7,484 nucleotides of DNA, taken from Actinomycetota bacterium (lineage in GTDB: Bacteria; Actinomycetota; Actinomycetes; Nanopelagicales; Nanopelagicaceae). The stretch lies in NCBI GenBank assembly GCA_009701945.1, contig WLJF01000032.1:1-7484 (forward strand), written 5' to 3'. The position numbers were made by a program, and so were the translations under genes. Positions 1 through 7,349 of the stretch are shown here, in pieces. Each line of letters starts with the position of its first letter. Position 1 is the stretch's first letter. Below the pieces are notes generated by a model. The model made no database searches. It saw nothing but the letters and a program-made list of their open reading frames with translations, and had not been told where the DNA came from.

Positions 1-1270
1 CTTCTCCAGCGATAACGCCTTCAACAACTTGACGAGCAAGTTTGTCGGTGAGTTCACCTTTGGCTACAAGTGCCACAATTTCGGCAACATCTGCGGGTGT
101 GATTGCAAGGTCTGCAACAGCAATGTTCTGATCATTTGCAATACGTGAGATTTCACCGAGCCACCATGTGCGAGCCTTGGTGGGATCTGCGCCCAATAGA
201 ACTGTTGCTTCAACGATATCTAAGACATCAGCGTTGATCATCGCCTGCATCTCTTTATCTGGAACGTTCCACTCTTCTTTAATGCGCTTACGACGAAGAG
301 ATGGGCGCTCTGGAAGTGTTGCACGTAGCTCTTCAATCCACGCATCTGCTGGAGTTACTGGAACCAAATCTGGATCTGGGAAGTAGCGGTAATCCTCTGC
401 TTGCTCTTTCGAGCGACCAGAGCGAGTAAGGCCAGTATCTTCTTGGAAGTGGCGAGTCTCTTGCTTAACCTTCTTGCCATCATTGAGCAGCTCTGCGTGA
501 CGAATCATCTCTCCACGAATTGCGCGTTCAACAGAGCGCAGTGAGTTCACATTCTTTGTCTCAGAACGTGTGCCTAAAACATCTGAGCCAATTGGTTTCA
601 AAGATACGTTGGCATCGCAGCGAAGTGAGCCTTGCTCCATCTTCACATCAGAGACCTTCAGGCCACGCAAGATGTCGCGCAGTTCTGCAACGTAAGCCTT
701 AGCAACTTCTGGTGCGTATTTGCCTGTGCCCGGAACAATCTTGGTAACGATTTCAACAAGTGGAATACCGGCACGGTTGTAATCAAGAAGTGAGTAGTCA
801 GCGCCATGAATACGGCCAGTTGCACCACCTACGTGAAGTGACTTACCGGTGTCTTCTTCCATATGAACGCGCTCAACTTCAATGCGGAACTGCTTAGGAC
901 CTTCTTCAGTATCGATTTCAACATCAACATAGCCATCAAAACAGATCGGCTCGTCATACTGTGAAATCTGGAAGTTCTTTGGCATATCTGGGTAGAAGTA
1001 ATTCTTACGTGCAAAGCGGCTATAAGGAGCAATCTTGCAGTTCAGTGCAAGGCCAATGAGAATTGTTGATTCAATCGCCTTTTCATTGACAACAGGAAGT
1101 GCGCCAGGAAGAGCTAAACAGACAGGACATGTCTGAGTATTCGGTGCTGCACCAAACTCTGTGGCACATGAGCAGAACATCTTGCTCGCGGTATTGAGTT
1201 CAACGTGAACTTCAAGACCTAATACAGGATCCCACTTAGCGATGACTTCGTCATATGTTGGAAGAGCCAT
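1..1270 (-). CDS. gatB: Aspartyl/glutamyl-tRNA amidotransferase subunit B (GatB), 3'-truncated by window edge
   Basis: GatB is the tRNA-binding and kinase subunit of the cytoplasmic GatCAB amidotransferase. It phosphorylates the side chain of Glu-tRNA(Gln) or Asp-tRNA(Asn) with ATP, and ammonia delivered from GatA then forms the amide. The frame is open from the ATG at 1270-1268 to base 1, giving 423 residues of a family that usually has about 480-500, so most of the C-terminal tRNA-binding tail lies outside the window. I read [15 protein letters not shown] near residues 13-27, a Cys cluster C33-x-C35...C48-x2-C51 like the metal-binding knuckle of many GatBs, [17 protein letters not shown] at 90-106, HMEEDTGK at 136-143 in the kinase active site, and the family signature [13 protein letters not shown] at 161-173. 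The start overlaps the gatA stop by one base (TAATG) and has a strong Shine-Dalgarno sequence. It looks intact as far as it can be read. Confidence 0.97.
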   Translation of the reverse strand, partial: MALPTYDEVIAKWDPVLGLEVHVELNTASKMFCSCATEFGAAPNTQTCPVCLALPGALPVVNEKAIESTILIGLALNCKIAPYSRFARKNYFYPDMPKNFQISQYDEPICFDGYVDVEIDTEEGPKQFRIEVERVHMEEDTGKSLHVGGATGRIHGADYSLLDYNRAGIPLVEIVTKIVPGTGKYAPEVAKAYVAELRDILRGLKVSDVKMEQGSLRCDANVSLKPIGSDVLGTRSETKNVNSLRSVERAIRGEMIRHAELLNDGKKVKQETRHFQEDTGLTRSGRSKEQAEDYRYFPDPDLVPVTPADAWIEELRATLPERPSLRRKRIKEEWNVPDKEMQAMINADVLDIVEATVLLGADPTKARTWWLGEISRIANDQNIAVADLAITPADVAEIVALVAKGELTDKLARQVVEGVIAGE

Positions 1271-2766
1271 TACTTCGCTCCCTTCAATTCTGGAGCTTTG
1301 GAAAGAATAGGAGCGCCCCACTTAGAAAGAAGTGCTGCTTCAAGCGCTGCACCTGCTTGATACAGGCGCTGATCCTGCATTGCAGGAGCCATGATCTGGA
1401 AACCAACAGGCAAGTTATCTTCATCGGCCAAACCTGCAGGAAGTGACATTCCGCAGATGCCAGCAAGGTTTACAGGAATAGTTGCCACATCGCCCAAATA
1501 CATAGCCATAGGGTCATCGACCTTCTCGCCAATCTTGTATGCAGTAGTTGGCGCAGTAGGAGATACCAAGACATCTGCCTTAGTAAATGCCTTTGCGTAA
1601 TCTTGAATAATGAGTGTGCGAATCTTCTGCGCACTGCCGTAATAAGCATCGTAGTAACCTGAAGAAAGTGCATATGTTCCGAGGATGATGCGGCGCTTAA
1701 CTTCGCGGCCAAATCCAGCATCACGGGTTGCGCTCATGACAGCTTCTGCAGATGCGCCATCAACATCACCTGTACGTAGCCCGTAACGCATTGCATCAAA
1801 GCGTGCCAGGTTTGAAGAACATTCAGATGGAGCGATTAAATAATAAGCGGCAAGAGCGTATTCAAAGCTTGGGCAATCTACTTCAACGATTTCTGCGCCA
1901 AGGGATGCAAGAACCTGAAGTGATTCATCAAAGCGTGTCTGCACGCCCTTCTGATATCCCTCGCCCTGCAACTGCTTGATAACGCCAATCTTCATTCCCT
2001 TAACATCGCCACTCTTTGCTGCAGCAACCACTGCAGGAACAGGTGCGTTAATACTTGTTGCATCCTTTGGATCATGGCCTGCCATCACTTCGTGAAGCAG
2101 CGCAGTATCAAGGACTGTGCGACCAAATGGTCCTGCTTGATCAAGGCTTGATGAGTATGCAATCAAACCAAAGCGTGAAACTGCGCCATATGTGGGGCGA
2201 ACTCCAACGATTCCGGTAAGCGCTGCAGGTTGGCGGATAGATCCACCAGTATCAGAGCCGATTGCAAGAGGTGCTTCAAATGCAGATACCGCAGCAGCTG
2301 ATCCACCTGATGAGCCACCTGGTGTGCGAGTGAGATCCCACGGATTAAATGTGGGACCGTAACCAGAATTTTCTGTCGATGAACCCATGGCAAATTCATC
2401 CATATTTGTCTTACCCATAATGACAACGCCAGCGTCTTTTAGTTTGCCGACAACAGTTGAGTCATAGGGAGGAAGCCATCCCTGCAAAATCTTTGATCCT
2501 GCAGTAGTTGGAACACCTTTTTGCGCAAGAACATCTTTGAGGGCAAGTGGAATACCTGCGATAGGAGAAAGCTTTTCACCCTTGGCGCGACGTGCATCGA
2601 CATCTTTTGCTTGCGCTAGTGCGCCCTGCGAATCAACATGCAAGAAAGCTTTTACGTGGCCATCAACGGCTGCAATGCGATCAAGATGCGCTTGTGTGAG
2701 TTCAACTGATGTTGTCTCCCCCTTTGCAAGGGCATCGGCCATCTGGGCTGCAGTGTTGCGAATCAT
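1270..2766 (-). CDS. gatA: Aspartyl/glutamyl-tRNA amidotransferase subunit A (GatA)
   Basis: GatA is the glutaminase subunit of GatCAB. It hydrolyses glutamine and passes ammonia to GatB for amidation of misacylated tRNA. The 498-residue product is a full-length amidase-signature protein. The Ser-cisSer-Lys triad is visible: K77 in [10 protein letters not shown], the cis-Ser S152 in the GGSSGGS loop (150-156), and the nucleophile S176 in [11 protein letters not shown]. The 24-residue spacing between the two serines matches the family. Other family stretches are [17 protein letters not shown] (118-134) and [15 protein letters not shown] (188-202). The ATG overlaps the gatC stop by four bases (ATGA), with only a weak GGGTG upstream, so translation is probably coupled to gatC. 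The TAA stop shares one base with the gatB ATG. Position beside gatC and gatB separates it from generic amidases of the same superfamily. Confidence 0.98.
   Translation of the reverse strand: MIRNTAAQMADALAKGETTSVELTQAHLDRIAAVDGHVKAFLHVDSQGALAQAKDVDARRAKGEKLSPIAGIPLALKDVLAQKGVPTTAGSKILQGWLPPYDSTVVGKLKDAGVVIMGKTNMDEFAMGSSTENSGYGPTFNPWDLTRTPGGSSGGSAAAVSAFEAPLAIGSDTGGSIRQPAALTGIVGVRPTYGAVSRFGLIAYSSSLDQAGPFGRTVLDTALLHEVMAGHDPKDATSINAPVPAVVAAAKSGDVKGMKIGVIKQLQGEGYQKGVQTRFDESLQVLASLGAEIVEVDCPSFEYALAAYYLIAPSECSSNLARFDAMRYGLRTGDVDGASAEAVMSATRDAGFGREVKRRIILGTYALSSGYYDAYYGSAQKIRTLIIQDYAKAFTKADVLVSPTAPTTAYKIGEKVDDPMAMYLGDVATIPVNLAGICGMSLPAGLADEDNLPVGFQIMAPAMQDQRLYQAGAALEAALLSKWGAPILSKAPELKGAK
1278..1284 (-). 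promoter_or_regulatory. Ribosome binding site of gatB
   Basis: The minus strand reads AAGGGAG seven bases before the gatB ATG, inside the last codons of gatA. The same heptamer precedes rpmA and obg. It fixes the gatB start at 1270 and suggests that gatB can recruit ribosomes itself as well as by coupling to gatA. Confidence 0.8.
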
Positions 2767-3062
2767 TCAGCTTCACCCAAGATTTGTGGAACACGAAAAC
2801 GTGACTCTTCTTGTGCTGGAGCTCCTGAGAGCGCATCGTGTGGTGAAAGGCTTGGAAGAACAACATCAGGACGAGCAATATTTTCAAGAGGCTGTGGGTG
2901 GGAAGTCGCCTTCACGCCAGATAGATCCATCTCTTGAACGCGAGCAACAGCATCGAGAATCAATCCAAATTGTGATGAGAGTTCAACGAGCTCTGCCTCA
3001 GTCATTTCGATGCGGGCTAGGCCTGCAAGCTTTGCGACATCATCGCGGGAGAGGCTGCTCAT
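2763..3062 (-). CDS. gatC: Aspartyl/glutamyl-tRNA amidotransferase subunit C (GatC)
   Basis: GatC is the small helical subunit that wraps around the GatA-GatB interface and stabilises the complex; it has no catalytic role. The product is 99 residues, the normal length. The N-terminal part ([24 protein letters not shown]) and the [16 protein letters not shown]...AP stretch ending in [10 protein letters not shown] are typical of the family. The ATG at 3062 is preceded by no Shine-Dalgarno sequence (the six bases before it are CTCCAT) but by a TAGACT element ending six bases upstream, so a leaderless transcript is likely. The gene lies 25 bases after proA and its stop overlaps the gatA start by four bases. 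Confidence 0.96.
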   Translation of the reverse strand: MSSLSRDDVAKLAGLARIEMTEAELVELSSQFGLILDAVARVQEMDLSGVKATSHPQPLENIARPDVVLPSLSPHDALSGAPAQEESRFRVPQILGEAE

Positions 3063-3068
3063 ATGGAG

Positions 3069-3074
3069 AGTCTA
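3069..3074 (-). promoter_or_regulatory. Candidate -10 element for a leaderless gatCAB transcript
   Basis: The minus strand reads TTTTTATAGACTCTCCAT and then ATG. The hexamer TAGACT fits the actinobacterial TANNNT -10 consensus and leaves six bases before the A of the gatC ATG, the spacing expected if transcription starts on the start codon. No convincing -35 is seen: the region 17-18 bases upstream, at the end of proA, reads TTCGCTC. The absence of a Shine-Dalgarno sequence agrees with leaderless translation. The position is seen in the sequence; promoter activity is inferred. Confidence 0.45.
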
Positions 3075-3087
3075 TAAAAAGATGAGA

Positions 3088-4356
3088 TTAAGAGCGAATC
3101 TGGCCGGTGCCAGTAACTATCCACGTGGTTGTGGTCATCGCTTCAAGGCCCATAGGTCCTCGTGCATGCAACTTCTGATTTGAGATTCCGATCTCTGCGC
3201 CAAAGCCCATCTGTTCGCCATCAGTAAATCGAGTTGAAGTATTGACCATGACAGCAGCGCAATCAGAGAGCGCGATAAAGCGAGCCGCATTGGCTTTATT
3301 TTCAGTGACGATCGCTTCTGTGTGATTGGTGCCGTATTGAGCAATGTGATCGGCTGCAGCATCGACAGAATCAACGACTGCAACATTCATCTCAAGAACA
3401 CCGTATTCAGTAGACCAATTCGCATCCGCAGCAAGAGTCGATGCAATCTTAAAAGTATCTGCCACTTTCTGAGCAGTTGCATCAGAGTGCAAGATAACGC
3501 CGGCATCACTCAGGGCCTTTAGCGCCATCGGCAAGAATGTTGGCGCAATCGCCTTATGAACCAGAAGAGTTTCAGCGGCATTACAGACACTTGGTCGATG
3601 GGTCTTTGAGTTAATCAGAATTGGAAGAGCCTTCTCAATATCTGCAAATTCATCAACATAGACATGGCAGACACCAGCGCCCGTTTCGATTGTTGGAACT
3701 GTTGCCTCATCAACAACCATGCGGATAAGGGCGGCGCTACCTCGAGGAATAACAAGATCGACTTTCCCACGGGCTGTAAGCAGTGCCTTTGTGGTTGCGC
3801 GATCCTCCGATGGAATCAGCTGAATCACATCAGGTGAAATTTTGGTTGTTGCTAGCGCATCCTTCATGACGTTTACGAGAATCTCATTGCTATGGTGGGC
3901 AGACGATGAACCGCGAAGTAACGCAGCATTGCCAGACATCAAGAGAATTACTGCAGCATCAACCGTCACATTAGGACGTGCCTCATAAACCATTCCGATT
4001 ACTCCGAATGGAACTGAGATTTGTTCTAACTCAAGACCATTAGGAAGAGTAGATTTACGTAGAGTCTGACCCAGTGGATCAGCAAGTGCTGCTACCTGGC
4101 GCGCTCCCCCAGCAATTCCTGCAATGCGCTCTGCTGTAAGAAGTAAGCGATCTTGCATCTGTGGATGCATATCTTCAGCACGCGCACTAGCCATATCGAG
4201 AACATTGGCCGCAAGAATTTCAACGCTGCGAGATTCAATTGCTTTAGCAATCGCTTCAAGTGCCGCCTTACGCTCAGCACCTGTTGCAGTAGAAAGTGAG
4301 CGCGAAGCCTTACGGGCTTTTTGCGCTAGCTCAGCAACGACTGCTTCGGCGTTCAT
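3088..4356 (-). CDS. proA: Glutamate-5-semialdehyde dehydrogenase (gamma-glutamyl phosphate reductase)
   Basis: ProA performs the second step of proline synthesis in the cytoplasm: NADPH-dependent reduction of glutamyl-5-phosphate to glutamate-5-semialdehyde, which cyclises to pyrroline-5-carboxylate. The 422-residue length is normal for the family. The catalytic cysteine is C258 in HRPSVCNAAETLLV. Also visible are VPFGVIGMVYEARPNVT (115-131), the loop LIPSEDRATTK (180-190), the ProA signature VDAAADHIAQYGTNHTEAI (331-349), and the C-terminal FGAEIGIS...LHARGPMGLEAMTT (385-410). The ATG overlaps the proB stop by four bases (ATGA). The bases just before it read TTCTCCT, the opposite of a Shine-Dalgarno sequence, so initiation probably depends on ribosomes finishing proB. 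The unstable product of ProB is thought to be passed directly to ProA, which fits coupled synthesis. Confidence 0.98.
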   Translation of the reverse strand: MNAEAVVAELAQKARKASRSLSTATGAERKAALEAIAKAIESRSVEILAANVLDMASARAEDMHPQMQDRLLLTAERIAGIAGGARQVAALADPLGQTLRKSTLPNGLELEQISVPFGVIGMVYEARPNVTVDAAVILLMSGNAALLRGSSSAHHSNEILVNVMKDALATTKISPDVIQLIPSEDRATTKALLTARGKVDLVIPRGSAALIRMVVDEATVPTIETGAGVCHVYVDEFADIEKALPILINSKTHRPSVCNAAETLLVHKAIAPTFLPMALKALSDAGVILHSDATAQKVADTFKIASTLAADANWSTEYGVLEMNVAVVDSVDAAADHIAQYGTNHTEAIVTENKANAARFIALSDCAAVMVNTSTRFTDGEQMGFGAEIGISNQKLHARGPMGLEAMTTTTWIVTGTGQIRS

Positions 4357-5468
4357 AGGAGAACTAAATCATCTCTATGCACGAGCTCGCGCTCATATTC
4401 AGCACCCAATGCTGTCGCAAGTTCTTTCGTAGAACGCCCAAGCATCTGTGGGATTTCTTCAGAATCAAATGCAACAAGGCCACGAGCAATTACTTTGCCT
4501 GATCCAGATGCAAGTTCAACGGTATCGCCTGAGATGAAGTCACCTTCGACTGCAGTAACTCCTGCAGGAAGTAACGAGACACCGCGTTCAAGAATTGCAA
4601 TGACAGCGCCATCATCAAGGATCAGACGCCCACGAGGAGTAGATGCATGAGCAAGCCAGAGCAGTCGTGAATTTGCCTTTGATGTATGCGCTTCAAAGAA
4701 AGTTCCGAACTCTTCACCCGCTACCGCATGTCCTGAATCCTGAAGAGATGTCAGAAGCATGGGAATCCCGGCACTCGTTGCAATGCGCGCAGCTTCTACC
4801 TTTGTAACCATTCCCCCGCTACCAACGCCTGAAGATCCCGCACCACCTAAAGTGATGGATTCAATATCTGAAATATTGGCAACATAACGAATCGCTTTAG
4901 CTCCAGCTTGCGTAGGCGGTGCGTCATAGAGAGCATCGATATCAGAGACCAGAACTAAGAGATCTGCCTGAATAAGCAGCGCCACTAACGCCGCAAGGCG
5001 ATCGTTATCTCCAAAGCGAATCTCTTGTGTGCCAACGGTGTCGTTCTCGTTAATGACAGGAACTACCCCGAGTGAGAGAAGCTTGGTAAGTGTCTGTTGC
5101 GCATTGGCGTAGTGCGAGCGACGAACAACATCTTCAGTTGTGAGAAGTACTTGCGATGAAATAACGCCATGCGCTTTGAACTTCTCGCTGTATTGGGCAA
5201 TGAGCAAACCTTGGCCGACAGAGGCAGCAGCCTGCTGAGTAGCTAAATCCTTTGGGCGAACTTTCAGGCCAAGTGGTGAAAGCCCTGCAGCAATCGCACC
5301 AGATGAGACAACAACGACTTCTGCACCACGCTTTTTGAGTGAAAAGGCAAGGTCGACAACCTTTTGCACTGCATGTGGATCAAGTTCAGATCCAGCAGAT
5401 CCTGTAAGGGATGATGAACCAATCTTGATGACAACGCGCTTAGCGCTTGTTATAGCCCCGCGGTTCAC
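4353..5468 (-). CDS. proB: Glutamate 5-kinase
   Basis: ProB phosphorylates glutamate with ATP to glutamyl-5-phosphate, the committed step of proline synthesis, and in many bacteria is inhibited by proline. The 371-residue product has an amino acid kinase domain (about 8-260) and a C-terminal PUA domain (about 278-366), the common bacterial arrangement. Key stretches are [11 protein letters not shown] with K15, [12 protein letters not shown] (51-62), PVINENDTV (137-145), [13 protein letters not shown] (151-163) with N155 and D156, [10 protein letters not shown] (173-182), and [11 protein letters not shown] (217-227) with K223. The start is GTG: the minus strand reads GTGA where the obg stop and the proB start overlap by four bases. 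There is no clear Shine-Dalgarno sequence, so the start rests on the overlap and on the good fit of the N-terminus. Translational coupling to obg is inferred. Confidence 0.97.
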   Translation of the reverse strand: MNRGAITSAKRVVIKIGSSSLTGSAGSELDPHAVQKVVDLAFSLKKRGAEVVVVSSGAIAAGLSPLGLKVRPKDLATQQAAASVGQGLLIAQYSEKFKAHGVISSQVLLTTEDVVRRSHYANAQQTLTKLLSLGVVPVINENDTVGTQEIRFGDNDRLAALVALLIQADLLVLVSDIDALYDAPPTQAGAKAIRYVANISDIESITLGGAGSSGVGSGGMVTKVEAARIATSAGIPMLLTSLQDSGHAVAGEEFGTFFEAHTSKANSRLLWLAHASTPRGRLILDDGAVIAILERGVSLLPAGVTAVEGDFISGDTVELASGSGKVIARGLVAFDSEEIPQMLGRSTKELATALGAEYERELVHRDDLVLL

Positions 5469-6979
5469 TTGTCATTGCTTTCTGTATCACTCTCTTGGAT
5501 TTCACTCAGAGTGAGCTTCATTTCAGGATTCGTTGGTTCTGCAACGTTGTATTCCCATTGACGAGCGACTTCATCATCAGAGAGACGATCGCGTTCTGTC
5601 TCCACCGTATTCCATGCGCCTTCAAGACGTGAATCCTCACCACGACGATGCAAGAAGCCAGCGAGCTGTTCTGCACCCGCCTCAATTGTTGGTTCCCACT
5701 CAAAGACAACTTCATTATCGCCAGAACCGATTCGAACTTCAGAGCCAGCAACTGCACCCTTTTTAAACAATTCTTTCTCAACACCAAGCTGTGCAAGGCG
5801 ATCTGCAAGGTAGCCAATTGCTTCAGCATTCTTAAAGTTTGTCTGGCGAACCCAGCGAACAACTTTCTGTCCGCGCACGCTAAATGATCCATCACCATTC
5901 TTCTGAACAGTAAAACCTGAATCATCGACTGCAACAGGGCGCAAGATAATGCGAGTGCGCTCTTCCTTTGCAGCTTCCGCGCGTTCGCGCTGAACAAGGC
6001 GAGCCATGGAGTAAAGAAGTTCTTGCAGACCTTCACGGCTTGCAGCAGAGACTTTATAAACCTCATAGCCCTTCTCTTTGAGCTGCTGCTCCACCATATC
6101 TGCCATAGCTTTTCCATCAGGCAGATCAACTTTATTCAAGGCAACAATACGAACACGGTCTTCAAGACCACCATAGAGTGCAAGTTCATTTTCAATAGCT
6201 TCGAGGTCATCAATCGGGTTGCGATCTGTTTCAAGAGTTCCGCAATCCAGAACATGTACTAGTGCAACGCAACGCTCGACGTGGCGTAGGAATTGAAGTC
6301 CAAGTCCCTTACCTTGTGATGCTCCTGGAATAAGTCCTGGAACATCTGCCACCGTAAAGCGTGTATCGCCTGCTTGAACAACACCGAGGTTTGGAACCAG
6401 AGTAGTAAATGGATAGTCAGCAATCTTTGGGCGTGCAGCTGAAATTGCTGCGATCAGAGAAGACTTACCAGCGCTAGGAAATCCCACGAGTGCGATATCT
6501 GCAACAGATTTAAGTTGGAGAGTGAGCCTGCGCTCTTCACCTGGTTCACCAAGGAGTGCAAAACCTGGTGCGCGACGCTTTGATGAAGAGAGAGCAAGGT
6601 TTCCAAGGCCACCATGTCCACCGCGTGCTGCAAGGAATGTTGTTCCAATGCCGATGAGATCTGCGATTTGTTCGCCATCTTCATCATAAATAACCGTTCC
6701 ATTAGGAACAGGCAGAATGAGATCTTCACCAGAGACACCGTCTTTACGATCGCCATAACCTTGATGGCCTGATGTTGCTTTGCGATGTGGTGAGTGGTGA
6801 AAATCAAGAAGAGTAGTTACTGATGAATCAACAACAAGGATGATGTCACCACCGCGACCACCGTTGCCACCATCAGGACCACCCAGTGGCTTAAATTTTT
6901 CGCGCTTTACAGAGACGCAACCATCTCCACCTTTTCCGGCAGCGGCAAAGAGAGTGACGCTATCAATGAACGTTGTCAT
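5465..6979 (-). CDS. obg: GTPase Obg (CgtA), ribosome assembly
   Basis: Obg is an essential GTPase that binds the 50S subunit and takes part in its late assembly, with links to (p)ppGpp and cell-cycle control. The 504-residue product has the three expected domains. The glycine-rich Obg fold is at about 2-158 ([28 protein letters not shown]). The G domain is at about 159-335, with G1 GFPSAGKSS (166-174), G2 YPFTTL (189-194), G3 DVPG (212-215), G4 NKVD (282-285) and G5 SAAS (311-314). The OCT domain is at about 345-430. About 75 more residues follow; the first part resembles actinobacterial Obg proteins and the end is acidic ([12 protein letters not shown]). The ATG at 6979 has AAGGGAG upstream. 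It follows the rpmA terminator and so opens a separate unit with proB and proA. Confidence 0.98.
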   Translation of the reverse strand: MTTFIDSVTLFAAAGKGGDGCVSVKREKFKPLGGPDGGNGGRGGDIILVVDSSVTTLLDFHHSPHRKATSGHQGYGDRKDGVSGEDLILPVPNGTVIYDEDGEQIADLIGIGTTFLAARGGHGGLGNLALSSSKRRAPGFALLGEPGEERRLTLQLKSVADIALVGFPSAGKSSLIAAISAARPKIADYPFTTLVPNLGVVQAGDTRFTVADVPGLIPGASQGKGLGLQFLRHVERCVALVHVLDCGTLETDRNPIDDLEAIENELALYGGLEDRVRIVALNKVDLPDGKAMADMVEQQLKEKGYEVYKVSAASREGLQELLYSMARLVQRERAEAAKEERTRIILRPVAVDDSGFTVQKNGDGSFSVRGQKVVRWVRQTNFKNAEAIGYLADRLAQLGVEKELFKKGAVAGSEVRIGSGDNEVVFEWEPTIEAGAEQLAGFLHRRGEDSRLEGAWNTVETERDRLSDDEVARQWEYNVAEPTNPEMKLTLSEIQESDTESNDK

Positions 6980-6984
6980 TGCTA

Positions 6985-6991
6985 CTCCCTT
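6985..6991 (-). promoter_or_regulatory. Ribosome binding site of obg
   Basis: The minus strand reads AAGGGAG, followed by TAGCA and the obg ATG. This is a strong Shine-Dalgarno sequence at normal spacing and supports the start at 6979. Confidence 0.8.
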
Positions 6992-7010
6992 TCCTTTTTA
7001 GACGGTTGTA

Positions 7011-7025
7011 AAACTATTGAAAATA
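7011..7025 (-). promoter_or_regulatory. Candidate promoter region of obg-proB-proA
   Basis: Two overlapping possibilities fit TANNNT in this AT-rich strip: TATTTT at 7025-7020 and TAGTTT at 7016-7011. Either would give a leader of roughly 25-35 bases carrying the obg Shine-Dalgarno sequence. No -35 is recognisable, since that position falls in the terminator hairpin. A promoter here is mainly inferred from the terminator just upstream; read-through from rpmA is the alternative. Confidence 0.25.
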
Positions 7026-7056
7026 AAAAAGCGGACCGCGATAAATGCGGCCCGCT
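7022..7056 (-). terminator. Intrinsic terminator of rplU-rpmA
   Basis: On the minus strand AGCGGGCCGC (7056-7047) pairs with GCGGTCCGCT (7039-7030): ten pairs with one G-U, around a seven-base loop ATTTATC. It is followed by a run of six T, then ATTTT (counting the last stem base). It lies 20 bases after the rpmA stop. In the plus direction the hairpin is followed only by CTTTG, so it is directed at the minus-strand transcript. Confidence 0.88.
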
Positions 7057-7075
7057 CTTTGTAGAGAAACCTAAA

Positions 7076-7330
7076 TTAAGCTGCAGGGACTACATTCACT
7101 ACGCGACGATCGCGAGCGCGACCGAATTCAACTACTCCTGCTGCAAGAGCGAAGAGTGTGTCATCTTTACCGCGTCCAACGTTCTTGCCTGGGTGGAAGT
7201 GTGTTCCACGCTGACGAACGAGAATTTCTCCTGCATTTACTTCTTGGCCACCGAAACGCTTAATACCGAGGTACTGTGGGTTTGAATCGCGACCGTTACG
7301 TGTTGAGGAAACACCCTTTTTACTTGCCAT
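7076..7330 (-). CDS. rpmA: 50S ribosomal protein bL27
   Basis: bL27 is a large-subunit protein whose flexible N-terminus reaches toward the peptidyl transferase centre. The 84-residue product is of normal length and carries the conserved SSTRNGRDS (8-16), the [10 protein letters not shown] block (20-29), and the [15 protein letters not shown] (35-48) stretch with [10 protein letters not shown] after it. It begins directly at MASKKG with no N-terminal extension, so it does not need the protease processing known from Firmicutes. Residue 3 is Ser where His is usual (MAHKKG). The start has AAGGGAG at 7344-7338, and the gene lies 19 bases downstream of rplU with which it is surely cotranscribed. 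An intrinsic terminator follows. Confidence 0.98.
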   Translation of the reverse strand: MASKKGVSSTRNGRDSNPQYLGIKRFGGQEVNAGEILVRQRGTHFHPGKNVGRGKDDTLFALAAGVVEFGRARDRRVVNVVPAA

Positions 7331-7337
7331 TTGTTTG

Positions 7338-7344
7338 CTCCCTT
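7338..7344 (-). promoter_or_regulatory. Ribosome binding site of rpmA
   Basis: The minus strand reads AAGGGAG, then CAAACAA and the rpmA ATG, in the 19-base gap after rplU. It supports the start at 7330 with no N-terminal extension. Confidence 0.8.
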
Positions 7345-7349
7345 AACCC

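Noticed and set aside
1678..1740. Possible frame disruption in gatA because other minus-strand frames are open here
   Set aside because: The GatA frame is continuous from start to stop with conserved sequence on both sides; the extra frames are chance openings.
2537..3085. A 182-residue open frame on the plus strand across the gatA start and gatC
   Set aside because: It lies wholly antisense to two well-supported conserved genes, has no recognisable domain and no clear ribosome binding site. It is explained by the codon bias of the opposite strand.
3100..3113. Small inverted repeat CTGGC-ACCG-GCCAG at the end of proA, considered as a terminator
   Set aside because: The stem is only five pairs, it lies inside the proA coding region, and the nearest T run is about 15 bases further on. 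It does not look like an intrinsic terminator.
5518..6129. A 203-residue open frame on the minus strand inside obg
   Set aside because: It is an out-of-frame reading of the conserved G, OCT and tail regions of Obg and its composition is unlike a real protein.
6454..6807. A 117-residue minus-strand frame inside the Obg-fold region
   Set aside because: It is a shifted reading of obg with no recognisable motif; the in-frame Obg motifs are all intact, so there is no frameshift to explain.
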